Below, in pieces: positions 1-6,094 of a stretch of DNA of 7,820 nt (its first letter is position 1; the number at the start of each line of letters is the position of its first letter). Under the pieces are notes generated by a model, which worked only from the letters and a program-made list of their open reading frames with translations, was not told the DNA's origin and did not search any database. The position numbers were made by a program, and so were the translations under genes. The stretch is from Thermoproteota archaeon (lineage in GTDB: Archaea > Korarchaeota > Korarchaeia > Korarchaeales > Korarchaeaceae): positions 1 through 7,820 of the forward strand of contig QMVU01000042.1 of NCBI GenBank assembly GCA_003661265.1, written 5' to 3'.

Positions 1-267
1 ATAACATGCATTCCATTACTCATTACAGGATTTATGATAATAGCTAGCGTTGGGGGTTTTAAGGAAAAGAGGGAGATGGCTGTAAGACCAGTAAATGTAG
101 ATGGAGACATCATAAGAGCGAATCCAGATCCTAAGGCACCAATAACTCTTGTTTCGATCCTAACGATAGACAGGGGAAAGAGAGAACCAGAAATTGTGCT
201 GGAATCTAACTTACTGTTCATAATATCCGGGGTCCTTGCCTTGCTCACCTACCTATTCCTAACCTAG
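1..267 (+). CDS. C-terminal part of an unrecognised membrane protein (5' end outside window)
   Basis: The frame is open from the first base and stops with TAG at 265-267, so at least 88 codons are present and the gene probably begins upstream of the window; an internal ATG at 34 is a possible but unsupported start. The visible part has a hydrophobic stretch at its beginning (ITCIPLLITGFMIIAS), a polar middle of about 50 residues rich in charged residues and prolines (for example RANPDPKAPITL), and a second hydrophobic segment at the very C-terminus (LLFIISGVLALLTYLFL). This predicts two membrane helices with a soluble loop between them. I do not recognise a family. The next gene starts 8 nt after the stop and its Shine-Dalgarno overlaps the stop codon, so the two are probably co-transcribed and perhaps work together in the membrane. 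Confidence 0.6.
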   Translation: MTCIPLLITGFMIIASVGGFKEKREMAVRPVNVDGDIIRANPDPKAPITLVSILTIDRGKREPEIVLESNLLFIISGVLALLTYLFLT

Positions 268-275
268 GTGATCTC

Positions 276-521
276 ATGGATAGAGGTCTGGGGCTGTCCC
301 TGCTCCTGATCTTGACAGCTTGGGTTCTGATAATCTCGGGATTATACCTCATTGCTAAAGCGTTAGTTCCATTAGAAGCCCAAAATGCTTTATCAGCTAA
401 AATTATCGGCATATTTAAGGTAATAGGGGCTTTTCTCTTCATTGGATCCTTGCTCTACGCGTGGTTCCTTTTGACTAGGTATTTAGTGACAAGATTTAAG
501 ACCAAGAGCCGAATCGCTTAA
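276..521 (+). CDS. small two-helix membrane protein, unknown function
   Basis: An 81-residue protein with two predicted membrane helices: about residues 6-28 (LSLLLILTAWVLIISGLYLI) and 45-68 (GIFKVIGAFLFIGSLLYAW), followed by a basic tail (TRFKTKSR) that by the positive-inside rule suggests a cytoplasmic C-terminus. The ATG start is well supported: GGTGAT at 267-272, complementary to the archaeal 16S 3' end, lies 3 nt upstream and overlaps the preceding gene's TAG. The 3' end (496-521) overlaps the end of the convergent DUF354 gene by 26 bp. No family was recognised. Length, start signal and tight linkage to the upstream membrane gene argue that it is real. Confidence 0.65.
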   Translation: MDRGLGLSLLLILTAWVLIISGLYLIAKALVPLEAQNALSAKIIGIFKVIGAFLFIGSLLYAWFLLTRYLVTRFKTKSRIA

Positions 522-1560
522 TTTCCTCCCATAAGACTTCCGCGGGATCCTCGCTGGAATTTAGGAAGGCTTTAGATTTCCTTTTAAGATCTTCCCTTGC
601 CCCCTCTTCCCTCATATACCGGACTATCTCATTAACTATCATCTCAGGATCAAGAAGCTTAACTATTAGCCCTCTATCTATAAGAAGTTGGGTTACACAA
701 GGCTCTCTAGCTCCGGGAAACATCGAGATAGAAGGAACCCCTAAAAGAGCTGCTTCTCTAGTCATAGTTCCACTTGCTCCTATGAAGGCTACTGCCCCGC
801 TTATGAGCGCTAACGAATCTTTTGGGCTTTTTACTGTTATAACACGCCCCATTAGTCTTCTCTCTAAGAAAGAGGATCCTTTTCTAGGGAAAAGGTATAT
901 CTTTAGTTCTGGTACTCTTTTTGCTAAAATGAAGAGAGTTCTTTCAAAAACAAAAGAGTTTCTATTATCTTGAAGATAAGAAGCCCCAAAGGGCGCTGGT
1001 CTCGCGACGATGTATGGTTCACTAATATTTTCAGCCTCAGCCCGAGATCCTTCCAAATAATCTAGGACATGCGCAACTTCTGTAACACCTCTAAACTTTC
1101 TTATCCTATCAAGGGCTCCCATTGAACTTAGTACATCATCTGGGAAAACTTCAGGAACAATAACAGTCTTACTCAAGGGGAAAACCAGTTTGCTCACATG
1201 GAAGCTCAAATCATTATCGTTCAAGTTTACAGAAGGTATGCCTAGACCAAATGCAACCCTTGCCAATTCTGGCGAGGCTTTTGATGCTGCAACACTGGCA
1301 TTAAACTCAGATACTATGTTTGTCAGAGAGATCACTCTCATTAGGTGTTTTGAAAGCTTCTCGTTCAAGGAGAAACCATAAGAGCCAACTACTCTAATCT
1401 TTCTCAAATACTCAGGTAGAAAGAACCTAACGAGCTCTGGTAAGGAATCCAAACGCCTACAACTTATTAGAAGGTCCTCTATCTCTCTTCCATGCTTTCT
1501 CAGCAATCTCCTGAAGAGTCTCACATGTGGAAGATTGACTAAGTCAACCCAGAGCCGCAT
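496..1560 (-). CDS. DUF354 family protein (GT-B-like glycosyltransferase/epimerase fold)
   Basis: 354 residues, about the full length of DUF354 proteins, which are common in archaea and resemble the GT-B fold of UDP-GlcNAc 2-epimerases and glycosyltransferases. The N-terminal signature MRLWVDLVNLPHV (residues 1-13) matches the family's usual start with D-x-x-N-x-P-H-V. A central NDND stands at 114-117, and the C-terminal half has the nucleotide-sugar-site-like motif G-ASGTMTREAALLGVPSIS (261-279) followed by FPG (281-283). No signal peptide or membrane helix is visible, so it is probably cytosolic. The substrate is unknown; a role in cell-surface sugar synthesis is inference from the fold. 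The ATG at 1558-1560 has GGTG at 1568-1571 as Shine-Dalgarno with a 7-nt spacer. It starts only 18 nt after the encoded CCA of the upstream tRNA-Ile, so the two are probably on one transcript. The 3' end overlaps the convergent small membrane gene. Confidence 0.85.
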   Translation of the reverse strand: MRLWVDLVNLPHVRLFRRLLRKHGREIEDLLISCRRLDSLPELVRFFLPEYLRKIRVVGSYGFSLNEKLSKHLMRVISLTNIVSEFNASVAASKASPELARVAFGLGIPSVNLNDNDLSFHVSKLVFPLSKTVIVPEVFPDDVLSSMGALDRIRKFRGVTEVAHVLDYLEGSRAEAENISEPYIVARPAPFGASYLQDNRNSFVFERTLFILAKRVPELKIYLFPRKGSSFLERRLMGRVITVKSPKDSLALISGAVAFIGASGTMTREAALLGVPSISMFPGAREPCVTQLLIDRGLIVKLLDPEMIVNEIVRYMREEGAREDLKRKSKAFLNSSEDPAEVLWEEIKRFGSWS

Positions 1561-1578
1561 CCCTTTGCACCAAAAGGA
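1561..1578 (-). promoter_or_regulatory. short leader with Shine-Dalgarno in a hairpin loop
   Basis: Between the tRNA-Ile CCA end and the DUF354 ATG there are only 18 nt. On the minus strand they can form a hairpin: CCTTT (1577-1573) pairs with AAAGG (1566-1562), leaving a six-base loop TGGTGC that holds the GGTG Shine-Dalgarno. A closing U-G pair (1578/1561) is possible. Processing of the tRNA 3' end would leave the mRNA with exactly this leader. The pairing is visible in the sequence; any regulatory role is inference. Confidence 0.4.
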
Positions 1579-1617
1579 TGGTGGGCCCGGCGGGACTTGA
1601 ACCCGCGACCTCCGGCT

Positions 1618-1642
1618 TTCTTAGTTGTCCGGAGCGGAGCCA
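1618..1642 (-). other. tRNA intron 2 of tRNA-Ile(UAU), canonical position 37/38
   Basis: A 25-nt intron one base 3' of the anticodon. Exon bases CTTA (1648-1645) pair with intron bases TAAG (1623-1620) as the 4-bp central helix. Bulges are TA^T (1644-1642) and AA^A (1619-1617). The intron-side helix is weak (one G-C next to the bulge, then an inner TCCG/CGGA hairpin), so this is a relaxed BHB. It may fold properly only after intron 1 is removed. Confidence 0.8.
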
Positions 1643-1650
1643 TATAAGGC

Positions 1651-1677
1651 TTACGCGTTGGCTTTTAAAAGCCAACT
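1651..1677 (-). other. tRNA intron 1 of tRNA-Ile(UAU), position 29/30
   Basis: A 27-nt intron inside the anticodon stem. The BHB is near ideal: the central 4-bp helix is GCGC (1683-1680) with GCGT (1656-1653), including one G-U pair. The 5' bulge is CG^A (1679-1677), the 3' bulge is AA^G (1652-1650), and the intron-side helix is GTTGGC (1676-1671) with GCCAAC (1662-1657), closed by a T/A-rich loop. Excision joins CCG to GC and restores the anticodon stem. Confidence 0.85.
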
Positions 1678-1731
1678 CGGCGCTCCATCCAGGCTGAGCT
1701 ACGGGCCCACCTCCTTGAGATAACCAGATGG

Positions 1732-1740
1732 TATATTAAA
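1732..1740. promoter_or_regulatory. AT-rich box shared by divergent tRNA-Ile and OB-fold genes
   Basis: TATATTAAA on the plus strand, TTTAATATA on the minus strand. It lies 24-32 nt upstream of the tRNA-Ile 5' end, the proper TATA distance and the same spacing as the box before tRNA-Glu. It also lies 30-38 nt before the ATG of the OB-fold gene, which would give a leader of only a few bases there and agrees with the absence of a Shine-Dalgarno before that gene. Confidence 0.6.
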
Positions 1741-1769
1741 AGTTTCCACATTGATGTTTTTTGACGACG

Positions 1770-2270
1770 ATGTCTCGACCCTATGAGCCGGCGGTAAGAG
1801 TAAGGATTGAGGATATTCTTAAGGGAGAATTCGAAGAAACTACGTTAAATGCTGCCAGATTCTTAAGATTGCCTCCTCTATTTGGCATTTCAAGCTTAGT
1901 TAGTCGGGTGAGGGTTCTAGGGATAGTCACTTACTCTATGATAAGCGAGGATCGCAGGTATGGGAAAGTGATTTTAGAAGATGGAACAGGCGCGATATCC
2001 CTAAGAGTCTGGGATGAAGACATAGATCTGATAGTAGATCATGATACTGGGGACCCGTATAATGTAGGGACCATTCTAGATGTTATAGCAAGAATTAGGG
2101 CTTATAAGGGTGAGAAGTACTTGTACCCAACCTTAGTTATCAAATTAAAGGATCCAAATTGGCTCATTGTTGGAAACTTAGAATTAATGAGGAGAAGGTT
2201 AAAGCTTTTGGCAACTTTCTTAAGATCCTCCTTCGAGAGTTCTGAGGAGATGAACCTCAATAATGGCTGA
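1770..2270 (+). CDS. OB-fold nucleic-acid-binding protein (RPA32/Stn1-like)
   Basis: 166 residues from the ATG; a TTG at 1761 would add three residues but has no support. Residues about 45-125 look like an OB-fold: a first strand VRVLGIVTYSMI (47-58), then YGKVILEDGTGAISLRVWDED (64-84), whose DGTG-x-I-x-L/V-x-W pattern is typical of RPA2/Stn1-like and tRNA_anti-like OB domains, then a long strand TILDVIARIRAY (101-112) and a final strand LYPTLVIKL. The C-terminal 30 residues are basic then acidic and probably helical. No zinc motif is visible. It could be a small RPA subunit or an RPA-associated protein binding single-stranded DNA; RNA binding cannot be excluded. There is no Shine-Dalgarno, so translation is probably leaderless or nearly so. 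It precedes aIF2-beta by 82 nt on the same strand, so operon membership is uncertain. Confidence 0.75.
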   Translation: MSRPYEPAVRVRIEDILKGEFEETTLNAARFLRLPPLFGISSLVSRVRVLGIVTYSMISEDRRYGKVILEDGTGAISLRVWDEDIDLIVDHDTGDPYNVGTILDVIARIRAYKGEKYLYPTLVIKLKDPNWLIVGNLELMRRRLKLLATFLRSSFESSEEMNLNNG

Positions 2271-2352
2271 GAAACCCTACTCAATAGTCGAGGTCCAGAC
2301 ATTTTGCGGAACCTTTTTAGACCTCCTTAGTTAGATGCAACGGGGCATTCAA

Positions 2353-2775
2353 ATGTCTTCACGAGAGGAGTATCTAGAGATGCTGAGACATGCTAGGGAA
2401 AAATTACCGAAGATATTGATAACAGGAGAAAGATTTCATCCTCCAGAGCCCGAAGTTGTAATTGAAGGGGGTCAAACCCACATAGTAAACTTTAGGGAAA
2501 TAGGTGAAACTCTGGGTAGGGATCTCAAACTCATAGCCACCTTCTTGTCTAAGAAGCTGGGAACTCCATACATGATCACTGAGAAGGAAAAGAAGCTTGT
2601 TCTAACAGGCAGGATAAGACCTGAACTAATAAAACCAAGGCTTGAAAGCTTCGTAAATACTTATGTCATATGTCCCGTCTGTCATAGACCCGACACAGTC
2701 TTGATAAGGTACAAGAGGAGCTTAATACTGAAGTGTAATGCATGTGGTGCAGAAACTCCAGTTCCAAAGATCTAG
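2353..2775 (+). CDS. eif2b: translation initiation factor aIF2 subunit beta
   Basis: Beta subunit of the heterotrimeric factor that brings initiator Met-tRNA to the small ribosomal subunit. The 140 residues from ATG 2353 match the family's usual length and start (EEYLEMLRHAREKLP, near residues 5-19). The central alpha/beta domain contains GGQTHIVNF (39-47), and the C-terminal zinc ribbon has four cysteines as CPVC (107-110) and CNAC (128-131). An upstream in-frame ATG at 2335, directly behind a TAG, would add six residues (MQRGIQ); I prefer 2353 by family length, though neither start has a strong Shine-Dalgarno. A T-rich stretch at 2313-2317 could be a weak promoter for the operon. The next gene, aIF1A, begins 15 nt after the stop. 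Confidence 0.93.
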   Translation: MSSREEYLEMLRHAREKLPKILITGERFHPPEPEVVIEGGQTHIVNFREIGETLGRDLKLIATFLSKKLGTPYMITEKEKKLVLTGRIRPELIKPRLESFVNTYVICPVCHRPDTVLIRYKRSLILKCNACGAETPVPKI

Positions 2776-2790
2776 GGGGAGGTGTAGCAA

Positions 2791-3126
2791 GTGGGCTCAG
2801 AAGAGGAGGACTTTGAAGCAGAAATGGAGCAACTACTCCCAGCTGACGAGGAACTTGAAGTCTTTGCTAAAGTAATTGAGCCGCTGGGAAAAAGATGGTT
2901 CAGGGTCGAATGCTCTGATGGGGTCATCAGGATGGCTAGAGTACGCGGTAAACTAAGGTCTAGGAGACACTGGATAAAGAGAGGCGATATCGTGTTGATA
3001 AGCATATGGCCCTTCAAGAGAGATAGGGGCGACATAGCCGTTAGATACAATCATCAACAAATAGCTTGGCTCATAAAGAAGGGATTCATAGATAAAAACT
3101 GGGTAACGGGAGAAGAGGTTGGCTAA
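2791..3126 (+). CDS. eif1A: translation initiation factor aIF1A
   Basis: 111 residues, normal for aIF1A, the counterpart of bacterial IF1 that binds in the ribosomal A site during initiation. An acidic N-terminal tail (residues 2-22) is followed by the S1-like OB-fold: EVFAKVIEPLGKRWFRVEC (23-41), DGVIRMARVRGKL (43-55), WIKRGDIVLIS (61-71) and a C-terminal helix region YNHQQIAWLIKKGF (86-99). The GTG start is decided by a perfect GGAGGTG Shine-Dalgarno at 2778-2784 with a 6-nt spacer. The stop TAA overlaps the ATG of the RIO1 gene by one base (TAATG), implying translational coupling. Confidence 0.95.
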   Translation: MGSEEEDFEAEMEQLLPADEELEVFAKVIEPLGKRWFRVECSDGVIRMARVRGKLRSRRHWIKRGDIVLISIWPFKRDRGDIAVRYNHQQIAWLIKKGFIDKNWVTGEEVG

Positions 3127-3923
3127 TGGTTAGAGAGCTAGATTTAGATGAGCTAGAGGAAAAAATGCATGAGCTCTTAGAGGAGCCTGAAAAAAAGAAA
3201 AGAGTGAAGGATTCAGAATATAGAAAGGTTAGACAGCTCGTGTTTGATGAAAGGACCGTTAGAATTCTTGTAAAACTCTTTAACAAAGGTGTGATAGAGG
3301 ATTTTACGTGGATCGTTAGTACAGGAAAGGAGGCCGTTGTCTTGGCTGGAAGGGGTCCAGAGGGGGAGATCGCAATAAAGATATACAAAATAGCTACGGC
3401 TAACTTCAAGAAATACTTGGAATACATCTCTTTTGACCATAGATTTGTTCCGACAGGTGATAAGGCCAGAATAGTACGTATCTGGGCTCAAAGAGAGTTT
3501 AGGAACCTCGTAAGAATGCACCGGGTCGGAGTAAGGGTTCCAAGGCCGATAGAGGTCCAGGGGAACATACTAGTTATGGAGTTCATAGGGGAGAAGGGAG
3601 AGCCAGCCCCTCTCTTGAGGGATGTTCACGATATGGAGGATCCAGAAGGCTTCCTATTTGAAATCCTGTCAGATGTGAGGAAGATATATTTAGAAGCCGA
3701 ACTCGTTCACGGTGATTTAAGTGAGTATAACGTGATGTATTGGAAATCAAAGCCATGGATAATTGATGTTTCCCAAGCAGTCCCATTAAATCATCCTTTA
3801 GCCCTAAGTATGTTACGAAGGGATGTTGAAAATCTGACGTCCTTCTTTAAAAAAAGATTCAAGGTTAAAGTTCCTGATCCTTATGAGTTCGTAGACGAGC
3901 TAATCTCCACATTTGAGATCTGA
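3126..3923 (+). CDS. rio1: RIO1-type serine protein kinase/ATPase
   Basis: 265 residues. RIO kinases are atypical kinases or ATPases that act in the last cytoplasmic steps of small-subunit maturation. All key elements are present: the RIO1 nucleotide loop STGKEAVV (65-72), ATP lysine K85 in IAIKIYK, glutamate E124 in WAQREFRNL, hinge VMEF (150-153), catalytic loop LVHGDLSEYN (193-202) with D197 and N202, and the metal loop IIDVSQAV (212-219) with D214. The DVSQAV form is the RIO1 signature and separates it from RIO2, as does the lack of a winged-helix domain; the N-terminal 40 residues are a charged helix. The gene starts in a TAATG overlap with aIF1A, with GAGGT at 3115-3119 as Shine-Dalgarno. 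The KH gene follows after 15 nt. Confidence 0.95.
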   Translation: MVRELDLDELEEKMHELLEEPEKKKRVKDSEYRKVRQLVFDERTVRILVKLFNKGVIEDFTWIVSTGKEAVVLAGRGPEGEIAIKIYKIATANFKKYLEYISFDHRFVPTGDKARIVRIWAQREFRNLVRMHRVGVRVPRPIEVQGNILVMEFIGEKGEPAPLLRDVHDMEDPEGFLFEILSDVRKIYLEAELVHGDLSEYNVMYWKSKPWIIDVSQAVPLNHPLALSMLRRDVENLTSFFKKRFKVKVPDPYEFVDELISTFEI

Positions 3924-3938
3924 GAAGGAGGTCTTAAC

Positions 3939-4499
3939 ATGATAAGGATCCGCATTCCTAAGGAAAGGATTGGAGCACTCATTGGGAAGGAGGGCTCGGT
4001 TAAGAGCAAAATCGAGAGGCTTACTGGAGCAAATCTGAAGGTGGATAGCAAGACCGGAGAGATCGAGATATCCTTTCCTAAAGGAACTGAGGATCCATTA
4101 ATGCCTATGAAGGTTGAACGCATAGTTAGAGCAATAGGCAGAGGGTTTAGCCCTGATAAGGCCTTAGATCTCTTAGCAGACGATTATGTTCTTGAAATAA
4201 TAGATTTAAGAGCTATATTTGGGGATAATAAGAACGCGATAAGGAGGATAAAAGGGAGAATAATAGGAGAAGGAGGAAAGGCCAGACTTTACATAGAGAG
4301 AAGAACAGGGGCAAAGATATCGGTGTATGGTCATACGGTCTCCATAATAGGAAAATATTACAACGTGATTCCAGCAAAGGAAGCTATCATGGCCCTTATT
4401 GAGGGAAAAAGCCATGCTGCTGCTTATAGGAGGATGGAAAGAGAAATCGCACAGTTGAAGGAAGCTCAGTTTGCTGAAAAGAGATTGTTAGGTGAGTGA
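3939..4499 (+). CDS. Dim2/Pno1-type protein with two KH domains
   Basis: 186 residues with two KH domains. KH1 starts at residue 1 with RIRIPKERIGALIGKEG and GKEG (16-19) as its GXXG loop. KH2 has GRIIGEGGKAR with GEGG (110-113). The linker RAIGRGFSPDKALDLL (64-79) is a hallmark of the archaeal aDim2/eukaryotic Pno1 (Krr1-like) family, which binds the 3' end region of small-subunit rRNA and works with Nob1 and Rio proteins in final 16S maturation; archaeal Dim2 has also been linked to aIF2-alpha. The C-terminal 30 residues form a charged helix. The start is set by a strong AAGGAGGT Shine-Dalgarno at 3925-3932. The stop TGA overlaps the top6B ATG (TGATG). Its place right behind RIO1 and aIF1A fits a small-subunit role. 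Confidence 0.92.
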   Translation: MIRIRIPKERIGALIGKEGSVKSKIERLTGANLKVDSKTGEIEISFPKGTEDPLMPMKVERIVRAIGRGFSPDKALDLLADDYVLEIIDLRAIFGDNKNAIRRIKGRIIGEGGKARLYIERRTGAKISVYGHTVSIIGKYYNVIPAKEAIMALIEGKSHAAAYRRMEREIAQLKEAQFAEKRLLGE

Positions 4500-6094
4500 T
4501 GAGATTGCCTGGAAAAGCGTCTGTCTACAGGGAAGAGCTGGAAGAGATTAGTCCGGCTGATTTCTTCTACAGGAATAAGGCTCTGGCGGGTTTCGATAAT
4601 CCAGTAAAGGCAACTTATACTATCATTAGGGAATTAGTCGAAAATGCGCTTGATGCCTGTGAGGAAGCTAGAAGACTTCCAGAAGTGTCAATAGTGTTGA
4701 ATAAAGTAGAGGAAAAGGACAAGTCTATAGATATTGATTCAGAAGTTCCAACAGAGCTCTATTCGCTCTCTGTTAGAGACAATGGAACTGGTTTATCTGC
4801 TGAAGAAATACCTAGGGCATTTGGCCAGGTTTTAGTAAGTTCTAAGTATAAACTGATGCAGAGTAGAGGAACCTTTGGACTTGGGGGGACTATGGCCCTT
4901 CTCTATGGTCAGATCACTACAAACATGCCATTCGAAATTACCTCCTCCACTGGCAGTAAGATTCACAAGATCACGATGAAGATAGACATACAAGCAAATA
5001 AGCCAGTTGTTCTAAGAGAACAAACCTTAGGAGTGAGCATTGAACCCTTTACAGAGGTAAAATTACATTTTAGAGGCAACTATCCGAGAGCCAGATCGAA
5101 AGTGATAGATTATCTGAGACAGACCGCTATGATAACTCCCTATGCCAATATAGAATTCAGAGAACCGGATGGCTCTTTATACATATTTGAAAGAAATGTG
5201 AGGGAACTTCCACCCTTACCTAAGGAGTCATTGCCTCACCCCAAGGGTATAGACCTGGAATTACTTCAGAGAATGCTTAAAGGGACAAAGACAAGGAGAC
5301 TAGTCTCTTTCTTAGAGACAGAGTTCCAGAAAGTTGGTAGAAAGACTGCCCTAGAGATCTTACGAAGAGCAAACCTAGATCCAGCTCTAAAACCTAAGGA
5401 ACTCACTTCTGAACAGATTTCAGCTTTGTTTAGGGCCATAACTAACTACGATAGATTTCTTCCACCAGATCCATCGATATTGTCTCCCTTGGGAGAGAAG
5501 CTATTCATGGCTGGCATAAAAAAGGAATTAAAACCGGAATTCGTTTGGGCAGTTAAGAGGCCGCCATCATCTGTTTGGGGACATCCTTTCTTAGTAGAAA
5601 CAGCTATAGCATATGGAGGAGATATAAATCCAACGGGGAAGGTACAACTATACAGGTTCGCCAACAGAATCCCACTGCTCTATGATGCATCCAGTGATGT
5701 CTCATATCTAGTGGCTAAGAGGATAAACTGGGATGTTTACGGCATTAAATCCCTGGAAGAAGAACCAATTGCGTTATTCGTACACGTGGTCTCGACTAAG
5801 ATTCCCTTCAAGACCGTTGGCAAGGAGTTTATGGCGAATGAACCGGTTTTGGCGAAAGAAATTGAACTGGGATGGAGGGAATGTGGGAGAAAACTAAAAG
5901 CATATCTATCTGGTAAGAACAGGGTTAAGAGAGCGATCAGCAGGTATATTGCGTTTAAGAGATATTATGAAGTCATAGCCTCCTCTCTAGAGGAGCTAAC
6001 TGGGAAAAGGCCTGCTGTTGATGAATTGTTGCGCAAGTTAGCTCCGACCGTCGAGGAGGGAGGTGAAGCAAGGGATGAGTCACAAGAGGCTTGA
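4499..6094 (+). CDS. top6B: DNA topoisomerase VI subunit B
   Basis: ATPase subunit of the A2B2 type IIB topoisomerase. The 531 residues match the usual length. GHKL ATPase motifs: N box RELVENALDACEE (44-56) with E45 and N49, VRDNGTG (92-98) with D94, and the glycine-rich lid SRGTFGLGG (122-130). A helix-two-turn-helix region lies about 255-315, beginning LLQRMLKGTKTRRLVSFL. The transducer domain includes WGHPFLVE (360-367), RFANRIPLLYD (386-396) and STKIPFK (432-438), where K434 corresponds by position to the conserved switch lysine of Sulfolobus Top6B. The C-terminus is helical and charged. I start at ATG 4499, overlapping the KH stop as TGATG; an in-frame GTG at 4496 would add one residue. 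The end overlaps top6A by 20 nt. The subunit appears complete with no key residue missing. Confidence 0.95.
   Translation: MRLPGKASVYREELEEISPADFFYRNKALAGFDNPVKATYTIIRELVENALDACEEARRLPEVSIVLNKVEEKDKSIDIDSEVPTELYSLSVRDNGTGLSAEEIPRAFGQVLVSSKYKLMQSRGTFGLGGTMALLYGQITTNMPFEITSSTGSKIHKITMKIDIQANKPVVLREQTLGVSIEPFTEVKLHFRGNYPRARSKVIDYLRQTAMITPYANIEFREPDGSLYIFERNVRELPPLPKESLPHPKGIDLELLQRMLKGTKTRRLVSFLETEFQKVGRKTALEILRRANLDPALKPKELTSEQISALFRAITNYDRFLPPDPSILSPLGEKLFMAGIKKELKPEFVWAVKRPPSSVWGHPFLVETAIAYGGDINPTGKVQLYRFANRIPLLYDASSDVSYLVAKRINWDVYGIKSLEEEPIALFVHVVSTKIPFKTVGKEFMANEPVLAKEIELGWRECGRKLKAYLSGKNRVKRAISRYIAFKRYYEVIASSLEELTGKRPAVDELLRKLAPTVEEGGEARDESQEA

Larger units (their letters stand above)
1579..1708 (-). 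tRNA. tRNA-Ile(UAU) with two introns
   Basis: The minus strand reads as a complete tRNA: acceptor GGGCCCG (1708-1702) pairs with CGGGCCC (1589-1583), discriminator A at 1582, encoded CCA at 1581-1579. The D stem is GCTC/GAGC and the T arm is GCGGG-TTCAAGT-CCCGC. Read with no intron or only a canonical intron, the anticodon stem does not pair (CCGAG against GCCGG). Removing 1651-1677 (position 29/30) and 1618-1642 (position 37/38), each flanked by a good BHB motif, gives a perfect stem CCGGC/GCCGG and a regular loop CTTATAA, hence anticodon UAU (1646-1644). Mature length without CCA is 75 nt. The body (GGGCCCG acceptor, A73) is that of archaeal tRNA-Ile. It would read AUA codons, which are frequent in the neighbouring genes. 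Both introns must be removed by the archaeal splicing endonuclease; the 29/30 site needs an enzyme accepting non-canonical positions. Confidence 0.88.

Noticed and set aside
1190..1381. Plus-strand open frames inside the DUF354 gene (for example 782-973 and 1190-1381)
   Set aside because: They lie antisense within a well-supported family member and have no start signals or recognisable domains.
1655..1680. Reading the tRNA at 1579-1708 as tRNA-Lys, because CTTTTAA occurs between two complementary arms
   Set aside because: That stretch is the loop of the intron 1 hairpin. Using it as the anticodon loop gives no pairing with the 3' exon, whereas the two-intron reading restores a perfect anticodon stem.
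1579..1708. Reading the same tRNA as Ala(GGC) with one canonical intron
   Set aside because: The anticodon stem would be CCGAG against GCCGG with two mismatches, and the acceptor lacks the G3-U70 pair required for alanine identity.
3086..3521. Minus-strand open frames of about 100 codons across aIF1A and RIO1
   Set aside because: Serine- and leucine-rich shadows of highly charged plus-strand proteins; no start signals.
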